A stretch of DNA of 64,000 nucleotides, from assembly GCF_900115865.1 (NCBI RefSeq), contig NZ_FOXY01000004.1, positions 124,001 through 188,000 of the forward strand. Reading direction: 5' to 3'. The stretch is from Donghicola eburneus (GTDB lineage: Bacteria; Pseudomonadota; Alphaproteobacteria; Rhodobacterales; Rhodobacteraceae). Positions 44,794-54,614 of this stretch are shown here, piece by piece. The number at the start of each line of letters is the position of its first letter. The stretch's first letter is position 1. The translations under genes were made by a program, and so were the position numbers. Below the pieces are notes generated by a model. It did not search any database. It saw only the letters and a list, made by a program, of their open reading frames with translations, and was not told where the DNA came from.

Positions 44794-47049
44794 TTAGCCG
44801 ACTTTGCAGGCCGCCAGAAGCGCCATGTTCAGAATGTCAGTCTCTGTCATGTTGGTCGAGCAGATCTGGATCGACTGGTCCACGCCGGTCAGGATCGGTC
44901 CGATCACAGTCGCGCCACCCATTTCCTGCATCAACTTGACCGAGATGCTAGCCGAGTGACGGGCAGGCACGACCAGAATGTTCGCTGGCCCCGACAGACG
45001 GCTAAAGGGATAGGCCTCTGCTGATTTCGGGTTCAGTGCCACATCCACAGTCATCTCGCCTTCGAATTCGAAGTCCACGCCGCGATCTTCGAGCACTTTG
45101 GGCGCCAACGCCATCTTTTCTGCGCGCTCCGAGCGGGGATAGCCAAAGGTCGAGAAGCTGACGAACGCCACGCGGGGCTCAAGGCCCAGATGACGGGCCA
45201 CGCCTGCACCGCGCTCTGCAATGTCAGCCAGATCGCTGGCTTCGGGCCATTCGTGGACCAGCGTGTCACCGATCAATACGATTTTACCATTGCGCAGCAG
45301 CGCAGTGATACCAGCCGCACCATGTTTCGCATCTGCATCGAACACGTGGTTGATCAACTCAAGCACGTGGGCCGATTTGCGGGTCGCACCGGTGACCAGA
45401 CCGTCGCCGTGACCGTGCGCCAGCATCAGGGCCGAGAACACGTGACGATCACGCGCCGCGAGACGGTGGATGTCGTGACGGTCGTAGCCTTTGCGCTTCA
45501 GGCGCTCGTACAGGAACTCTTTGTAGGTCTCGAGGTGACGGGTGTTCGCCGCGTTCACGATTTCCAGTTCGCGAACGGCATCGCCCATGCCTGCGGCTTC
45601 GAGCTTTTCCTTCACGTCTGCTTCGCGGCCAACGACCAAGGCTTTGCCCAGACCCGAACGCTGGTACTGCACAGCCGCGCGCAGAACGCGAACGTCGTCA
45701 CCCTCGGCAAAGATCATGCGCGCCTGTGCAGCTTTTGCGCGGGCATGGATGCCGCGCAGGATGCTGGCGGTCGGGTCCATGCGGCCCTTGAGCGAAACCT
45801 CGTAGGCGTCCATGTCGATAATCGGACGGCGCGCCGCGCCGGTGTCCATACCGGCCTTCGCCACTGCGGGCGGAATGCGGTAGATCAGACGCGGGTCGAA
45901 CGGGGTCGGGATGATGTAGTCACGACCAAACGACAAGTTGCGGCCATAGGCCAACGCCACTTCGTCCGGAACGTCCTCGCGGGCCAGTTCAGCCAGAGCT
46001 TCGGCGCAGGCGATCTTCATCTCGTCGTTGATGGCACGAGCGTTGATGTCCAGCGCACCGCGGAACAGGTAGGGGAAGCCCAGTACGTTGTTCACCTGGT
46101 TCGGGTAGTCACTGCGTCCAGTCGCGACGATTGCATCGACGCGAACTTCGTGCGCCTCTTCCGGAGTGATCTCGGGATCGGGGTTCGCCATCGCAAAGAT
46201 CACGGGATTGTCTGCCATGGACGCCACCATGTCGGGGGTCACAGCGCCCTTGACCGATACGCCAAGGAACACGTCCGCGCCGTTCATCGCCTCTTCCAGC
46301 GTGCGCAGGTCAGTTTTCACCGCGTGGGCCGATTTCCACTGGTTCATGCCTTCGGTGCGGCCCTGATAGATCACGCCCTTGGTATCACAGACGATGCAGT
46401 TCTCGTGACGTGCACCCATGGATTTCAGCAGTTCGATACAGGCGATGCCCGCAGCACCCGCGCCGTTCAGAACGATCTTCACATCCTCGATCTTCTTGCC
46501 GCTGATGTGCAGGGCGTTGATCAGGCCGGCGGCACAGATCACGGCGGTGCCGTGCTGGTCGTCGTGGAAGACGGGGATGTCCATCTCTTCTTTCAGGCGC
46601 TGCTCGATGATGAAGCATTCGGGCGCCTTGATATCCTCGAGGTTGATGCCGCCAAAGGTCGGGCCCATCAGTTTCACGGCGTTGATGATCGCATCGGGAT
46701 CTTCGGTATCCAGTTCGATGTCGATCGAGTTCACGTCGGCAAAGCGTTTGAACAGAACCGACTTGCCTTCCATCACGGGCTTGGACGCCAGCGCGCCAAG
46801 GTTGCCTAGACCCAGAACAGCCGTCCCGTTCGAGATCACCGCCACAAGGTTGCCCTTTGTGGTGTAGTCATATGCGACCTCGGGGTTCGCTGCGATTTCC
46901 TCGCAGGGAACAGCCACGCCGGGCGAATAAGCCAGCGACAGGTCGCGCTGTGTGGTCATGGGAACGGTCGCAGTCACCTCGAACTTGCCGGGGGTGGGGT
47001 TCAGGTGAAAGGCCAGAGCCTCTTCGCGGGTGACTTTATTCTTCGACAT
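44794..47049 (-). CDS. maeB: NADP-dependent malic enzyme with C-terminal phosphotransacetylase-like domain
   Basis: Oxidative decarboxylation of malate to pyruvate. 751 residues, as in MaeB. The malic enzyme part (to about 425) has YSPGVAVPCEEI, FHDDQHGTAVICAAGLINAL and the NADP-binding LNGAGAAGIACIELL. From about 430 to the end lies a phosphotransacetylase-like regulatory domain (GDDVRVLRAAVQYQ, GANILVVPARHSASISVKLMQ) that lets acetyl-CoA control the enzyme. The ATG at 47049 was chosen nine bases after GAGGG; ATG 47055 has poorer spacing. Confidence 0.95.
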   Translation of the reverse strand: MSKNKVTREEALAFHLNPTPGKFEVTATVPMTTQRDLSLAYSPGVAVPCEEIAANPEVAYDYTTKGNLVAVISNGTAVLGLGNLGALASKPVMEGKSVLFKRFADVNSIDIELDTEDPDAIINAVKLMGPTFGGINLEDIKAPECFIIEQRLKEEMDIPVFHDDQHGTAVICAAGLINALHISGKKIEDVKIVLNGAGAAGIACIELLKSMGARHENCIVCDTKGVIYQGRTEGMNQWKSAHAVKTDLRTLEEAMNGADVFLGVSVKGAVTPDMVASMADNPVIFAMANPDPEITPEEAHEVRVDAIVATGRSDYPNQVNNVLGFPYLFRGALDINARAINDEMKIACAEALAELAREDVPDEVALAYGRNLSFGRDYIIPTPFDPRLIYRIPPAVAKAGMDTGAARRPIIDMDAYEVSLKGRMDPTASILRGIHARAKAAQARMIFAEGDDVRVLRAAVQYQRSGLGKALVVGREADVKEKLEAAGMGDAVRELEIVNAANTRHLETYKEFLYERLKRKGYDRHDIHRLAARDRHVFSALMLAHGHGDGLVTGATRKSAHVLELINHVFDADAKHGAAGITALLRNGKIVLIGDTLVHEWPEASDLADIAERGAGVARHLGLEPRVAFVSFSTFGYPRSERAEKMALAPKVLEDRGVDFEFEGEMTVDVALNPKSAEAYPFSRLSGPANILVVPARHSASISVKLMQEMGGATVIGPILTGVDQSIQICSTNMTETDILNMALLAACKVG

Positions 47050-47200
47050 TCTCATTTCCCTCAGTGGAGCGCGTAGGTCCCTAACCCCTTGTTTCGGCTG
47101 TCTCAACAGTCGGCCACAATGGTTGCGCTAACAAACGCGTATTCCCTTCATTCGATTTGCGATTTCGCAGTTTATTTCGAGATGTTCAACACATAATTAT

Positions 47201-47219
47201 CAAAAATGATCTATTTTTG
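47201..47219. repeat. AT-rich inverted repeat in the maeB-mutS divergent gap
   Basis: CAAAAAT (47201-47207) / ATTTTTG (47213-47219) with a 5-base spacer, inside a 277-base divergent gap that is otherwise AT-rich on its maeB side. It may be an operator; no regulator can be named. No gene is seen in the gap. Confidence 0.4.
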
Positions 47220-47285
47220 TAATTAAGTTACTCTGTGGGTGTATCCAATGTTTTGCCTTTTGGCGCTGGCCCTGACAGGGTATCC

Positions 47286-47322
47286 CCTCTGGAAACGGGA
47301 CCAGAGTTAACACGACCAGAGG
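47286..47322 (+). promoter_or_regulatory. Alternative hairpins around the mutS ribosome site
   Basis: CCTCTGG (47286-47292) can pair with CCAGAGG (47316-47322), which contains the mutS ribosome site, or its CTCTGG part can pair with CCAGAG at 47301-47306, leaving the site free. The two targets are parts of an 8-base direct repeat GACCAGAG (47299-47306 and 47314-47321). Confidence 0.4.
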
Positions 47323-47326
47323 CAGC

Positions 47327-49975
47327 ATGGCAGCAACCGGCGTTACGCCGATGATGGCGCAGTATTTGGAAATCAAAGAGGCTCATCCGGGGTCTCTGCT
47401 GTTCTATCGCATGGGCGATTTCTACGAGCTATTCTTTGACGACGCCGTCGCTGCGGCAGAGGCGCTGGATATCGCGCTAACCAAACGCGGCAAGCACGAG
47501 GGCGACGACATCCCCATGTGCGGCGTTCCTGTGCACGCGGCCGAAGGGTATTTGCTGACCTTAATCCGCAAGGGCTTCCGCGTCGCCGTCTGCGAGCAGA
47601 TGGAAGACCCCGCCGAAGCCAAGAAGCGCGGATCGAAGTCTGTCGTGAAACGCGGCGTCGTGCGTCTGGTGACGCCTGGCACACTGACTGAGGACTCGCT
47701 TCTAGAAGCGCGCCGCCATAACTATCTGGCCGCGCTGACCGAGGTCCGCGGCGAAGTCGCTTTGGCCTACTCCGACATTTCGACCGGCGAGTTGCGGGTG
47801 GTGTCCCTGCCCGAGGTCCGGATCGGGCCGGAATTGGCGCGCCTGATGCCGCGCGAGGTTCTGCTGAGCGACAACAAAGAAGAAGATTGGGCCGAGCTAA
47901 TTGAGGACAACGGCGCCGCGCTGACGCCCTTGAGCCGCGCCGCGTTTGACAGCACTGCCGCCGAGGGGCGCCTGTGCAAGCTCTACAAGGTCGACACGCT
48001 CGATGCCTTTGGCAGCTTTACTCGTGCCGAATTGTCCGCGTTAGGTGCGATCGTCGAGTATCTGGACATCACGCAGAAAGGTACCCTGCCCCTGTTGCGC
48101 GCGCCCGTGCGCGAGGCTCAGGACCGTGTGGTGCAGATCGATGCCTCGACCCGCCGCAATCTGGAACTGACCCGCAGTCTGTCGGGTGGGCGTCAGGGAT
48201 CGCTGCTGTCTGTCGTGGACCGCACGGTGACCGCCGGTGGCGGCCGCTTGCTAGAGCGTCGCCTGTCGGCCCCGTCGCGCGTATTGGATGAAGTGCAACG
48301 CCGCCAAGAAGCCGTTGCCTATGCCGTCGATCATACGATCACGGCAAATCAATGGCGCGAGAGCCTGCGCCGCGTGCCCGATCTGGACCGCGCGCTGTCC
48401 CGTTTGTCGCTGGATCGCGCGGGTCCCCGCGACCTGACCGCTGTTCGGAACACCATCACCCAATCTCTGGATCTGGCCGAGACCTTGTCGCAGTTGGACC
48501 TGCCCCCGCTGCTGTCCCAATTGACGGTAGACATGGCCCAGCAAGAGGAGCTGCTGGATCTGCTAGATCAGGCACTGATCGCGGAGCCGCCTCTGCTGGC
48601 ACGGGACGGTGGTTTCATCGCAGCCGGATTTCATGCCGAACTGGACGAAGCTCGCACCCTGCGCGACGAAGGCCGCGGGGTCGTCGCCGGCCTGCAAGCC
48701 CAGTATGCCGAAGAGACAGGCATCTCGAGCCTGAAGGTCAAACACAACAACGTCCTTGGCTACTTCATCGAATGCACCGCGACCCACGGTGAAAAGATGC
48801 TAGGGATGGGCGAACGGTTCATTCACCGCCAGACCACCGCGAACGCCCTGCGCTTTACCACTGTCGAGCTGTCCGATCTGGAGACACGCATCCTGAACGC
48901 GGGTGGCCGCGCGCTAGAGATCGAGAAGCGCCTGTTCGAGGACCTGCGCCAGGCCATTCTGGAGCAAGCCGCCCCGCTGGGGTCGATGGCCCGTGCCTTA
49001 GCCGAGTTGGATCTGACGACTGCTCTGGCCGATTTGGCCCGCAGCGAAGATTGGTGCCGTCCTGTGATCGACGACAGCCGGACCTTCCGCATTGATGCAG
49101 GTCGGCATCCTGTGGTCGAGGCCGCTTTGAAGTCGGACGGTGATCCCTTTGTCGCGAATGACTGCGAACTGTCCCCGTCCCCACGGGACGGTGCTGCGAT
49201 CTGGCTGCTGACCGGTCCGAACATGGCGGGTAAGTCGACATTCTTGCGCCAGAATGCGCTGATTGCTTTGCTGGCGCAGATGGGCGGGTTCGTCCCCGCG
49301 CAGTCCGCGCATATTGGTCTGGTGAGCCAGATCTTTAGCCGCGTGGGTGCGTCGGACGATCTGGCTCGTGGTCGCTCGACGTTTATGGTCGAGATGGTCG
49401 AAACGGCTGCGATCCTGAATCAGGCCGATGACCGAGCGCTGGTGATCCTCGACGAGATCGGGCGCGGTACGGCGACCTACGACGGTCTGTCGATTGCTTG
49501 GGCCACGATGGAGCACCTACATGACGTGAACCGCTGCCGTGCTCTGTTCGCAACCCACTATCACGAAATGACCGCCCTGACCGAAAAACTGAACGGCGTG
49601 GAGAACGCGACTGTCAGCGTCAAGGAATGGGAAGGCGAAGTTATCTTCCTGCACGAGGTCAAACGCGGCGCAGCCGACCGGTCCTATGGTGTTCAGGTGG
49701 CCCGTCTGGCGGGCCTGCCCACGAGCGTCGTGGAACGGGCCCGTGTCGTGCTAGAGGCGCTGGAGGAAGGCGAACGTCAGGGCGGCGGATCAAAGCAAAA
49801 GGCGCTGATCGACGACCTTCCCTTGTTCGCTGCGATCCCACCTGCACCGCCACCGGCTGCCAAACCGGCTCCGTCGCCTGCTCTCGAGATGCTGGAGAAA
49901 ATCCATCCCGACGAGTTGACCCCACGCGAGGCACTGCAACTCCTCTACGATCTCAAAGAAAAGGCCCGCCAGTAA
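47327..49975 (+). CDS. mutS: DNA mismatch repair protein MutS
   Basis: Mismatch-recognition ATPase, 882 residues. The mismatch-binding F-x-E motif is Phe32-Tyr-Glu34 ([12 protein letters not shown]). The connector, lever and clamp domains follow. The ATPase has GPNMAGKST at 630-638, [21 protein letters not shown], and the ABC-type contact region [20 protein letters not shown]. The C-terminal tail has the short helix-turn ending [21 protein letters not shown]. Start ATG 47327 follows a CCAGAGG ribosome site within an alternative hairpin. The stop codon lies in the loop of the terminator. Confidence 0.98.
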   Translation: MAATGVTPMMAQYLEIKEAHPGSLLFYRMGDFYELFFDDAVAAAEALDIALTKRGKHEGDDIPMCGVPVHAAEGYLLTLIRKGFRVAVCEQMEDPAEAKKRGSKSVVKRGVVRLVTPGTLTEDSLLEARRHNYLAALTEVRGEVALAYSDISTGELRVVSLPEVRIGPELARLMPREVLLSDNKEEDWAELIEDNGAALTPLSRAAFDSTAAEGRLCKLYKVDTLDAFGSFTRAELSALGAIVEYLDITQKGTLPLLRAPVREAQDRVVQIDASTRRNLELTRSLSGGRQGSLLSVVDRTVTAGGGRLLERRLSAPSRVLDEVQRRQEAVAYAVDHTITANQWRESLRRVPDLDRALSRLSLDRAGPRDLTAVRNTITQSLDLAETLSQLDLPPLLSQLTVDMAQQEELLDLLDQALIAEPPLLARDGGFIAAGFHAELDEARTLRDEGRGVVAGLQAQYAEETGISSLKVKHNNVLGYFIECTATHGEKMLGMGERFIHRQTTANALRFTTVELSDLETRILNAGGRALEIEKRLFEDLRQAILEQAAPLGSMARALAELDLTTALADLARSEDWCRPVIDDSRTFRIDAGRHPVVEAALKSDGDPFVANDCELSPSPRDGAAIWLLTGPNMAGKSTFLRQNALIALLAQMGGFVPAQSAHIGLVSQIFSRVGASDDLARGRSTFMVEMVETAAILNQADDRALVILDEIGRGTATYDGLSIAWATMEHLHDVNRCRALFATHYHEMTALTEKLNGVENATVSVKEWEGEVIFLHEVKRGAADRSYGVQVARLAGLPTSVVERARVVLEALEEGERQGGGSKQKALIDDLPLFAAIPPAPPPAAKPAPSPALEMLEKIHPDELTPREALQLLYDLKEKARQ

Positions 49976-49989
49976 CGGCGGGCCTTTGG
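49961..49989. terminator. Bidirectional terminator of mutS and grpE
   Basis: 10-bp stem AAGGCCCGCC (49961-49970) / GGCGGGCCTT (49977-49986), loop AGTAAC. The mutS stop codon TAA occupies 49973-49975 within the loop. On the minus strand the stem is followed by TTCTTTG, so it also serves grpE. Confidence 0.8.
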
Positions 49990-50011
49990 CATTCCAGAGA
50001 TGCGCTGAAAA

Positions 50012-50599
50012 TCAGGCGGGGTTCGACGATACGCCAACCTGAGCGGCACGCAGCAGACGGTCGTGCAGCATGAAGCCAACGGCGCTGACCTGAATGATCT
50101 CGCCCTTTTTGGTGTTCGGCACAGGAGCCTCGAACATCGCTTCGTGGACGTTCGCATCAAACTGCTCACCCACCGCAGGCTCGATCACAACAAGACCATG
50201 CTTCGAGAAGGTGTTGTTCAATTCGCGCAGTGTCAGCTCAACGCCTTCGATCAGGATCGCGTTGTCCTCTTTCGAGGTTTCCTCGGCGGCCTTCAGCGCG
50301 CGCTGCAGGTTGTCGTAAACCCCCAGCAGATCGCGGGCCAGACGGGTGCTGCCATACTTCTCGGCATCACGGCGATCCTTGTCAGCACGCTTGCGGGCGT
50401 TCTCAGCCTCGGCCAGTGCGCGGACATAGCGATCTTTGAAATCGTCGCGTTCCGCTTTCAGGGCATCGTATGCTTCGCCCTTGGCAGCTTCTTCGTCGAT
50501 ATCGATCAGCTCTTCGCTGTCATTTTCGTCTTCGCCATACAGCTCTTCTTCGAGAGCCTCGACATCATCAAGGAAGTCTTCGTTCTTCGGCTCAGCCAT
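50012..50599 (-). CDS. grpE: Nucleotide exchange factor GrpE
   Basis: Co-chaperone that releases ADP from DnaK. 195 residues: an acidic N-terminal tail (ALEEELYGEDENDSEELIDIDEEA), a long coiled-coil helix (about 40-100), then the conserved beta-wing LARDLLGVYDNLQRAL...LTLRELNNTFSKHGLVVIEPAVGEQFDANVHEAM and the VQVG-like end RLLRAAQVGVSSNPA. It follows hrcA by three bases, the usual order. DnaK and DnaJ are not in the window. Confidence 0.96.
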   Translation of the reverse strand: MAEPKNEDFLDDVEALEEELYGEDENDSEELIDIDEEAAKGEAYDALKAERDDFKDRYVRALAEAENARKRADKDRRDAEKYGSTRLARDLLGVYDNLQRALKAAEETSKEDNAILIEGVELTLRELNNTFSKHGLVVIEPAVGEQFDANVHEAMFEAPVPNTKKGEIIQVSAVGFMLHDRLLRAAQVGVSSNPA

Positions 50600-50602
50600 T
50601 GC

Positions 50603-51670
50603 TTACCTCTCAGTCCGGTCAGAGATCATGCGCCCTACCAGCTGAGCTGTGTAGTCCACAAGGGGCACGATCCGACCATAGTTCAAGCGCGTGGGTCCGA
50701 TGACCCCGACCGCACCAATAATCTTTCGGTCAGCGTTCATATAAGGAGAGACGACCAGAGAGGAACCCGAAAGTGAAAAAAGTCTGTTCTCCGAGCCAAT
50801 AAAAATGCGCACGCCTTCGCCTTCTTCGGTCAGTTGAAGGAAATCGGCCAAATCACGTTTGCGCTCCAGATCGTCGAACAGTACGCGGATCAGTTCCAGA
50901 TCGTCTTGGCCCGTCTCTTCGAGCAGATTCGCGCGGCCACGGACGATCAGGCGTTCGGGGCCATCGCCCTCTTCGCTCCAGACTGCGAGCCCGGATTCGA
51001 CCATGGCATGGGCCAGTGCGTCGATCTCTTGGCGGCGGGTGCTGATCTGGTCGCGGACATCGCGCCGCAGCTCGGACAGGGTTTTGCCCTCTGCCAGCGC
51101 GTTCATGAAATTCGCGGCCTCGCGCATGCTGCTCGGGGTCTGGCCTACAGGCGGAGTGAACACGCGGTTCTCAACATGCCCGTCTGCGAACACCAACACC
51201 ACGAGCGCCCGCTCTGGTGTCAGAGACACGAACTCAATATGCTTGATCGGCGCTTCGTGCTTGGGAGCCAGAACCAGACTGGCGCCTTTGGTGACCCCAG
51301 ACAACGCCGACCCAATCCGGTCCAGCATCATGCCCACATCATCACTGTTTCCGCCTAGGGTCGCGCTGATCTTTTCGCGGTCCTGATCAGAGGGTGCCGT
51401 CACCTCGAGTAAACCATCAACGAACATACGCAGCCCCATCTGGGTCGGCACGCGGCCCGCGCTGGCATGGGGACTACCGATCAGCCCCATGTACTCCAGA
51501 TCTTGCATCACATTCCGGATCGTCGCAGCGCTGACCTTTTCGTTCATAGTACGCGTTAGGGTCCGGCTACCCACCGGATCGCCGCTTTCCAAGTAACCTT
51601 CGACCACACGGCGAAAGACCTCGCGCGAGCGGTCGTTCATCTCTTCGAGAAGTTTTCTGCCTTCGTGCAT
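50603..51670 (-). CDS. hrcA: Heat-inducible transcription repressor HrcA
   Basis: Repressor of chaperone genes through CIRCE elements. 355 residues with an N-terminal winged helix (NDRSREVFRRVVEGYLESGDPVGSRTLTR, VSAATIRNVMQDLEYMGLIGSPHASAGRVPTQ) and a C-terminal effector domain containing LIVRGRANLLE and GVIGPTRLNYGRIVPLVDYTAQLV. The ribosome site decides the start: AAGGAG abuts ATG 51676 but lies six bases before ATG 51670. No CIRCE repeat is seen in the 111-base gap to rph, so hrcA itself may not be CIRCE-controlled here. Confidence 0.95.
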   Translation of the reverse strand: MHEGRKLLEEMNDRSREVFRRVVEGYLESGDPVGSRTLTRTMNEKVSAATIRNVMQDLEYMGLIGSPHASAGRVPTQMGLRMFVDGLLEVTAPSDQDREKISATLGGNSDDVGMMLDRIGSALSGVTKGASLVLAPKHEAPIKHIEFVSLTPERALVVLVFADGHVENRVFTPPVGQTPSSMREAANFMNALAEGKTLSELRRDVRDQISTRRQEIDALAHAMVESGLAVWSEEGDGPERLIVRGRANLLEETGQDDLELIRVLFDDLERKRDLADFLQLTEEGEGVRIFIGSENRLFSLSGSSLVVSPYMNADRKIIGAVGVIGPTRLNYGRIVPLVDYTAQLVGRMISDRTER

Positions 51671-51781
51671 TTGCATCTCCTTAGGACGCACTAAAATTCG
51701 CCTGAAGGAAATCGTCAATCGGGGTTGCCACCCTATCCGACGCGGGCGTATGCCCGACGCAACAATTACAGGGGAATTATT

Positions 51782-52495
51782 ATGCGACCTTCTGGACGTG
51801 ATCTAAACGAGATGCGCGAAATTTCAATTGAAACCAACGTGACCAAGCATGCCGAAGGCTCCTGCTTGATCAAGGTTGGGGACACTCATGTGATGTGCAC
51901 CGCCACGCTCGAACCCCGCGTGCCCCCGTTCATCAAGGGTTCGGGTCTGGGTTGGGTCACTGCCGAATACGGCATGCTGCCCCGATCGACCACCTCGCGG
52001 ATGCGCCGCGAAGCGACCACTGGCAAGCAAGGCGGCCGCACCGTCGAAATCCAGCGCCTGATTGGCCGCAGCCTGCGCGCCGGTGTGGACCGCGTTGCCA
52101 TGGGCGAGCGTCAGATCACCATCGACTGTGACGTGATCCAAGCGGACGGTGGCACCCGCTGTGCCTCGATCACCGGTGGTTGGGTTGCCCTGCGTCTCGC
52201 GGTCAACAAGCTGATCAAGGCGGGCGACATCAAAACCGATCCGCTGATCTCTCCGGTCGCGGCAGTCAGCTGTGGCATCTATGCGGGTCAGGCTGTGCTC
52301 GACCTCGACTACCCCGAGGACTCGGCTGCGGGCGTTGACGGCAACTTCGTCATGCTTGGCAACGGCCAGATGATCGAGACCCAGATGTCGGCCGAGGGCG
52401 CGACCTACTCTCGGGCGCAGATGAACCAGCTGCTGGACCTAGCGGACAAAGGCATCGCCGAACTGGTCGCAGCCCAAGAGGCCGCCTGCGCATGA
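51782..52495 (+). CDS. rph: Ribonuclease PH
   Basis: Phosphorolytic 3' exoribonuclease that trims tRNA precursors. 237 residues: [41 protein letters not shown], then the phosphate-binding [39 protein letters not shown] and GGTRCASI motifs with catalytic Asp residues. Start ATG 51782 follows AGGGGAATTATT. The stop overlaps the rdgB start (ATGA), so the two are coupled. Confidence 0.97.
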   Translation: MRPSGRDLNEMREISIETNVTKHAEGSCLIKVGDTHVMCTATLEPRVPPFIKGSGLGWVTAEYGMLPRSTTSRMRREATTGKQGGRTVEIQRLIGRSLRAGVDRVAMGERQITIDCDVIQADGGTRCASITGGWVALRLAVNKLIKAGDIKTDPLISPVAAVSCGIYAGQAVLDLDYPEDSAAGVDGNFVMLGNGQMIETQMSAEGATYSRAQMNQLLDLADKGIAELVAAQEAACA

Positions 52496-53103
52496 CCCGG
52501 AAATTCGAAGGCGATACGATCCTATTCGCAACCCACAACGCCGGTAAGCTGGAGGAGATGCGGGCCCTGCTCGCTCCCTTCAACATCACTGTCGTCGGCG
52601 CCAAGGAAAAGGGTCTGCCCGAACCAGAAGAGACCGGCACAACCTTTGTCGAGAATGCTCGCATCAAGGCCCACGCCGCCGCCAAGGCGACCGGCCTACC
52701 TGCTCTGTCCGACGACAGCGGCATCGCGGTGGATGCGCTGGACGGTGCCCCCGGTGTCTATACCGCCGACTGGTCCGAGACTCCGAATGGGCGCGACTTC
52801 GTCATGGCGATGACCAAGACCTACAACCTACTTGAAGAAAAGAACGCGCCAGAGCCGCGCACATGCCGCTTCTGCTGCACGCTGGTTCTGGCGTGGCCCG
52901 ATGGCGCCGATGACGTCTTCGAAGGCACGATCGAAGGGCAGTTTGTTTGGCCCATGCGCGGTGCCGAAGGTCACGGCTACGACCCGATCTTTATGCCCAA
53001 CGGCTACGACATCACCCTCGGCGAGATGGACCCCGCCGAGAAAAACCGCATCAGCCACCGAGCTGACGCCTTCAAAAAGTTCGTGGACGCCTGCTTTGGC
53101 TGA
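52492..53103 (+). CDS. rdgB: Non-canonical purine NTP pyrophosphatase (RdgB/HAM1)
   Basis: House-cleaning enzyme that hydrolyses ITP, dITP and XTP. 203 residues with the N-terminal [10 protein letters not shown]-like motif ([16 protein letters not shown]), [45 protein letters not shown] and [17 protein letters not shown] near the C-terminus. The start overlaps the rph stop by four bases. The 3' end overlaps the hemW start by eight bases. Confidence 0.96.
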   Translation: MTRKFEGDTILFATHNAGKLEEMRALLAPFNITVVGAKEKGLPEPEETGTTFVENARIKAHAAAKATGLPALSDDSGIAVDALDGAPGVYTADWSETPNGRDFVMAMTKTYNLLEEKNAPEPRTCRFCCTLVLAWPDGADDVFEGTIEGQFVWPMRGAEGHGYDPIFMPNGYDITLGEMDPAEKNRISHRADAFKKFVDACFG

Positions 53104-54253
53104 GGACTGGCGTAACGGGGGGTTTGGCCTCTACATCCACTGGCCATTCTGTATGGCCAAATGCCCCTACTGCGATTTCAACAGCCACGTCTCTCGGTCC
53201 ATCGACCAGAAGGCATGGCTGGACGCCTACCTGAAAGAGCTCGATCGCAATGCAGCCCGCACCCCTGACCGAGTGCTGAAATCAGTTTTCTTTGGTGGCG
53301 GCACCCCCAGCTTGATGGACCCAGACGTTGTCGCTGCGATCCTTGAAAGGGTCGGCCAACTTTGGACGCCCGCCAACGATCAGGAAATCACTCTCGAAGC
53401 AAACCCGACATCAGTCGAAGCTGGACGCTTCCGTGCCTATGCCGACGCTGGCGTAAACCGTGTCTCGATGGGCCTTCAGAGCTTGCGAGATGATGACTTA
53501 CGTCGTCTCGGCCGGATGCACACAGTCGCCGAGGGTCAGCGCGCATTCGAGATCGCCAAGGACTGTTTCGGGCGTGTCAGCTTTGACTTGATCTATGCGC
53601 GCCAAGATCAAACCGTTTCTGCGTGGAAAGCCGAACTGCGCGAAGCACTCTCTTTGGCGGCCGATCATCTATCGCTCTACCAGCTGACCATTGAGGCCGG
53701 AACAGCCTTCGGCGACCGATATGAACGCGGCAAGCTGCGTGGCCTGCCCGAAGATGATGACGCAGCCGAGATGTACGAAGTCACCCAAGAGATCTGCGCT
53801 GAATTCGGAATGTACGACTACGAAGTTTCGAACTACGCGAAACCAGGCGCCGAGAGCCGGCATAACCAGATCTACTGGAATTATGGCGACTATGTCGGTG
53901 TCGGACCTGGCGCACACGGTCGATTAACTATGAACGGCCAGCGCCACGCCACTGACACGTGGAAGCAACCTCAGAAATGGCTTGATGCCGTCGCGGCAGG
54001 GACCGGTGAGAATTTAGTCGAGGCTGTCTCTGCGACGGAACAAGCTAACGAGTACCTGATGATGGGGCTGCGCCTGACAGATGGCATCGATCTACAGCGT
54101 TTTAATCAAATTGGAGGCAAACCTCTCAATCCGTGCACATTGCAAGAACTAGAAGATATGGGGATGATTAAAAATGAAAAGCCCTATCTTAAAGCTACGC
54201 GTGCGGGTCGACTGGTCCTGAACGCGGTAATCGCGGAACTCCTACTGGATTAA
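53096..54253 (+). CDS. hemW: Radical SAM heme chaperone HemW
   Basis: Radical-SAM family protein of the HemN-like branch that inserts heme into respiratory proteins. 385 residues; the [4Fe-4S] motif is CMAKCPYC with Cys 19, 23 and 26. FFGGGTPSLM, EANPTSVE, NRVSMGLQSL and the C-terminal WxxGxYxGxG-like WNYGDYVGVGPGAHGRL fit HemW. It lacks the HemN N-terminal coproporphyrinogen oxidase signature. The start is the TTG at 53096, the only good one near the family N-terminus, inside the end of rdgB. Confidence 0.92.
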   Translation: MAEDWRNGGFGLYIHWPFCMAKCPYCDFNSHVSRSIDQKAWLDAYLKELDRNAARTPDRVLKSVFFGGGTPSLMDPDVVAAILERVGQLWTPANDQEITLEANPTSVEAGRFRAYADAGVNRVSMGLQSLRDDDLRRLGRMHTVAEGQRAFEIAKDCFGRVSFDLIYARQDQTVSAWKAELREALSLAADHLSLYQLTIEAGTAFGDRYERGKLRGLPEDDDAAEMYEVTQEICAEFGMYDYEVSNYAKPGAESRHNQIYWNYGDYVGVGPGAHGRLTMNGQRHATDTWKQPQKWLDAVAAGTGENLVEAVSATEQANEYLMMGLRLTDGIDLQRFNQIGGKPLNPCTLQELEDMGMIKNEKPYLKATRAGRLVLNAVIAELLLD

Positions 54254-54257
54254 CAGC

Positions 54258-54611
54258 ATGCGGCCTGTCTGGTTCACCTTTGGCATCATATGCGTGGCGC
54301 TCGGCCTCATCGGGGTTGTTCTTCCCCTGCTGCCGACGGTGCCCTTTATGCTGCTGGCAGCGTTTTGCTTTGCCCGATCGTCCGAACGGATGCATGGATG
54401 GCTGGTGAACCACCGAGTCTTTGGTCCCGCTATCGAAGACTGGAATCGTAGCGGCGCGATCAGCCTTACGGGCAAACGCGCTGCCACCGCCTCGATCGCG
54501 GTCGTCTTTTCGATCTCTGTTTTTATGGGATTACGACCAATGATCTTGGCTATTCAGGCCGTGACGCTTGGGGCGGTTCTCATCTTTATATGGACCCGCC
54601 CCAGCTATTAA
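54258..54611 (+). CDS. DUF454 (YbaN-like) inner-membrane protein
   Basis: 117-residue membrane protein of the YbaN/DUF454 family: an N-terminal helix FGIICVALGLIGVVLPLLPTVPFMLLAAFCFARSSERMHGWL, then HRVFGPAIEDWNRSGAIS and two further helices. Function unknown. It starts four bases after hemW, so it is probably co-transcribed. It converges with parB, with a three-base gap. Confidence 0.9.
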   Translation: MRPVWFTFGIICVALGLIGVVLPLLPTVPFMLLAAFCFARSSERMHGWLVNHRVFGPAIEDWNRSGAISLTGKRAATASIAVVFSISVFMGLRPMILAIQAVTLGAVLIFIWTRPSY

Positions 54612-54614
54612 CGT

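Noticed and set aside
45190-46809. 539-codon open frame antisense to maeB
   Set aside because: It mirrors maeB codon positions, has no recognisable domain, and no ribosome site; typical shadow frame in a GC-biased gene. The same applies to long antisense frames over potF, argG and amtB.
51671-51781. CIRCE element or sigma-32 promoter in the hrcA-rph gap
   Set aside because: No TTAGCACTC-N9-GAGTGCTAA repeat, and no pair of heat-shock promoter boxes with acceptable spacing on either strand.
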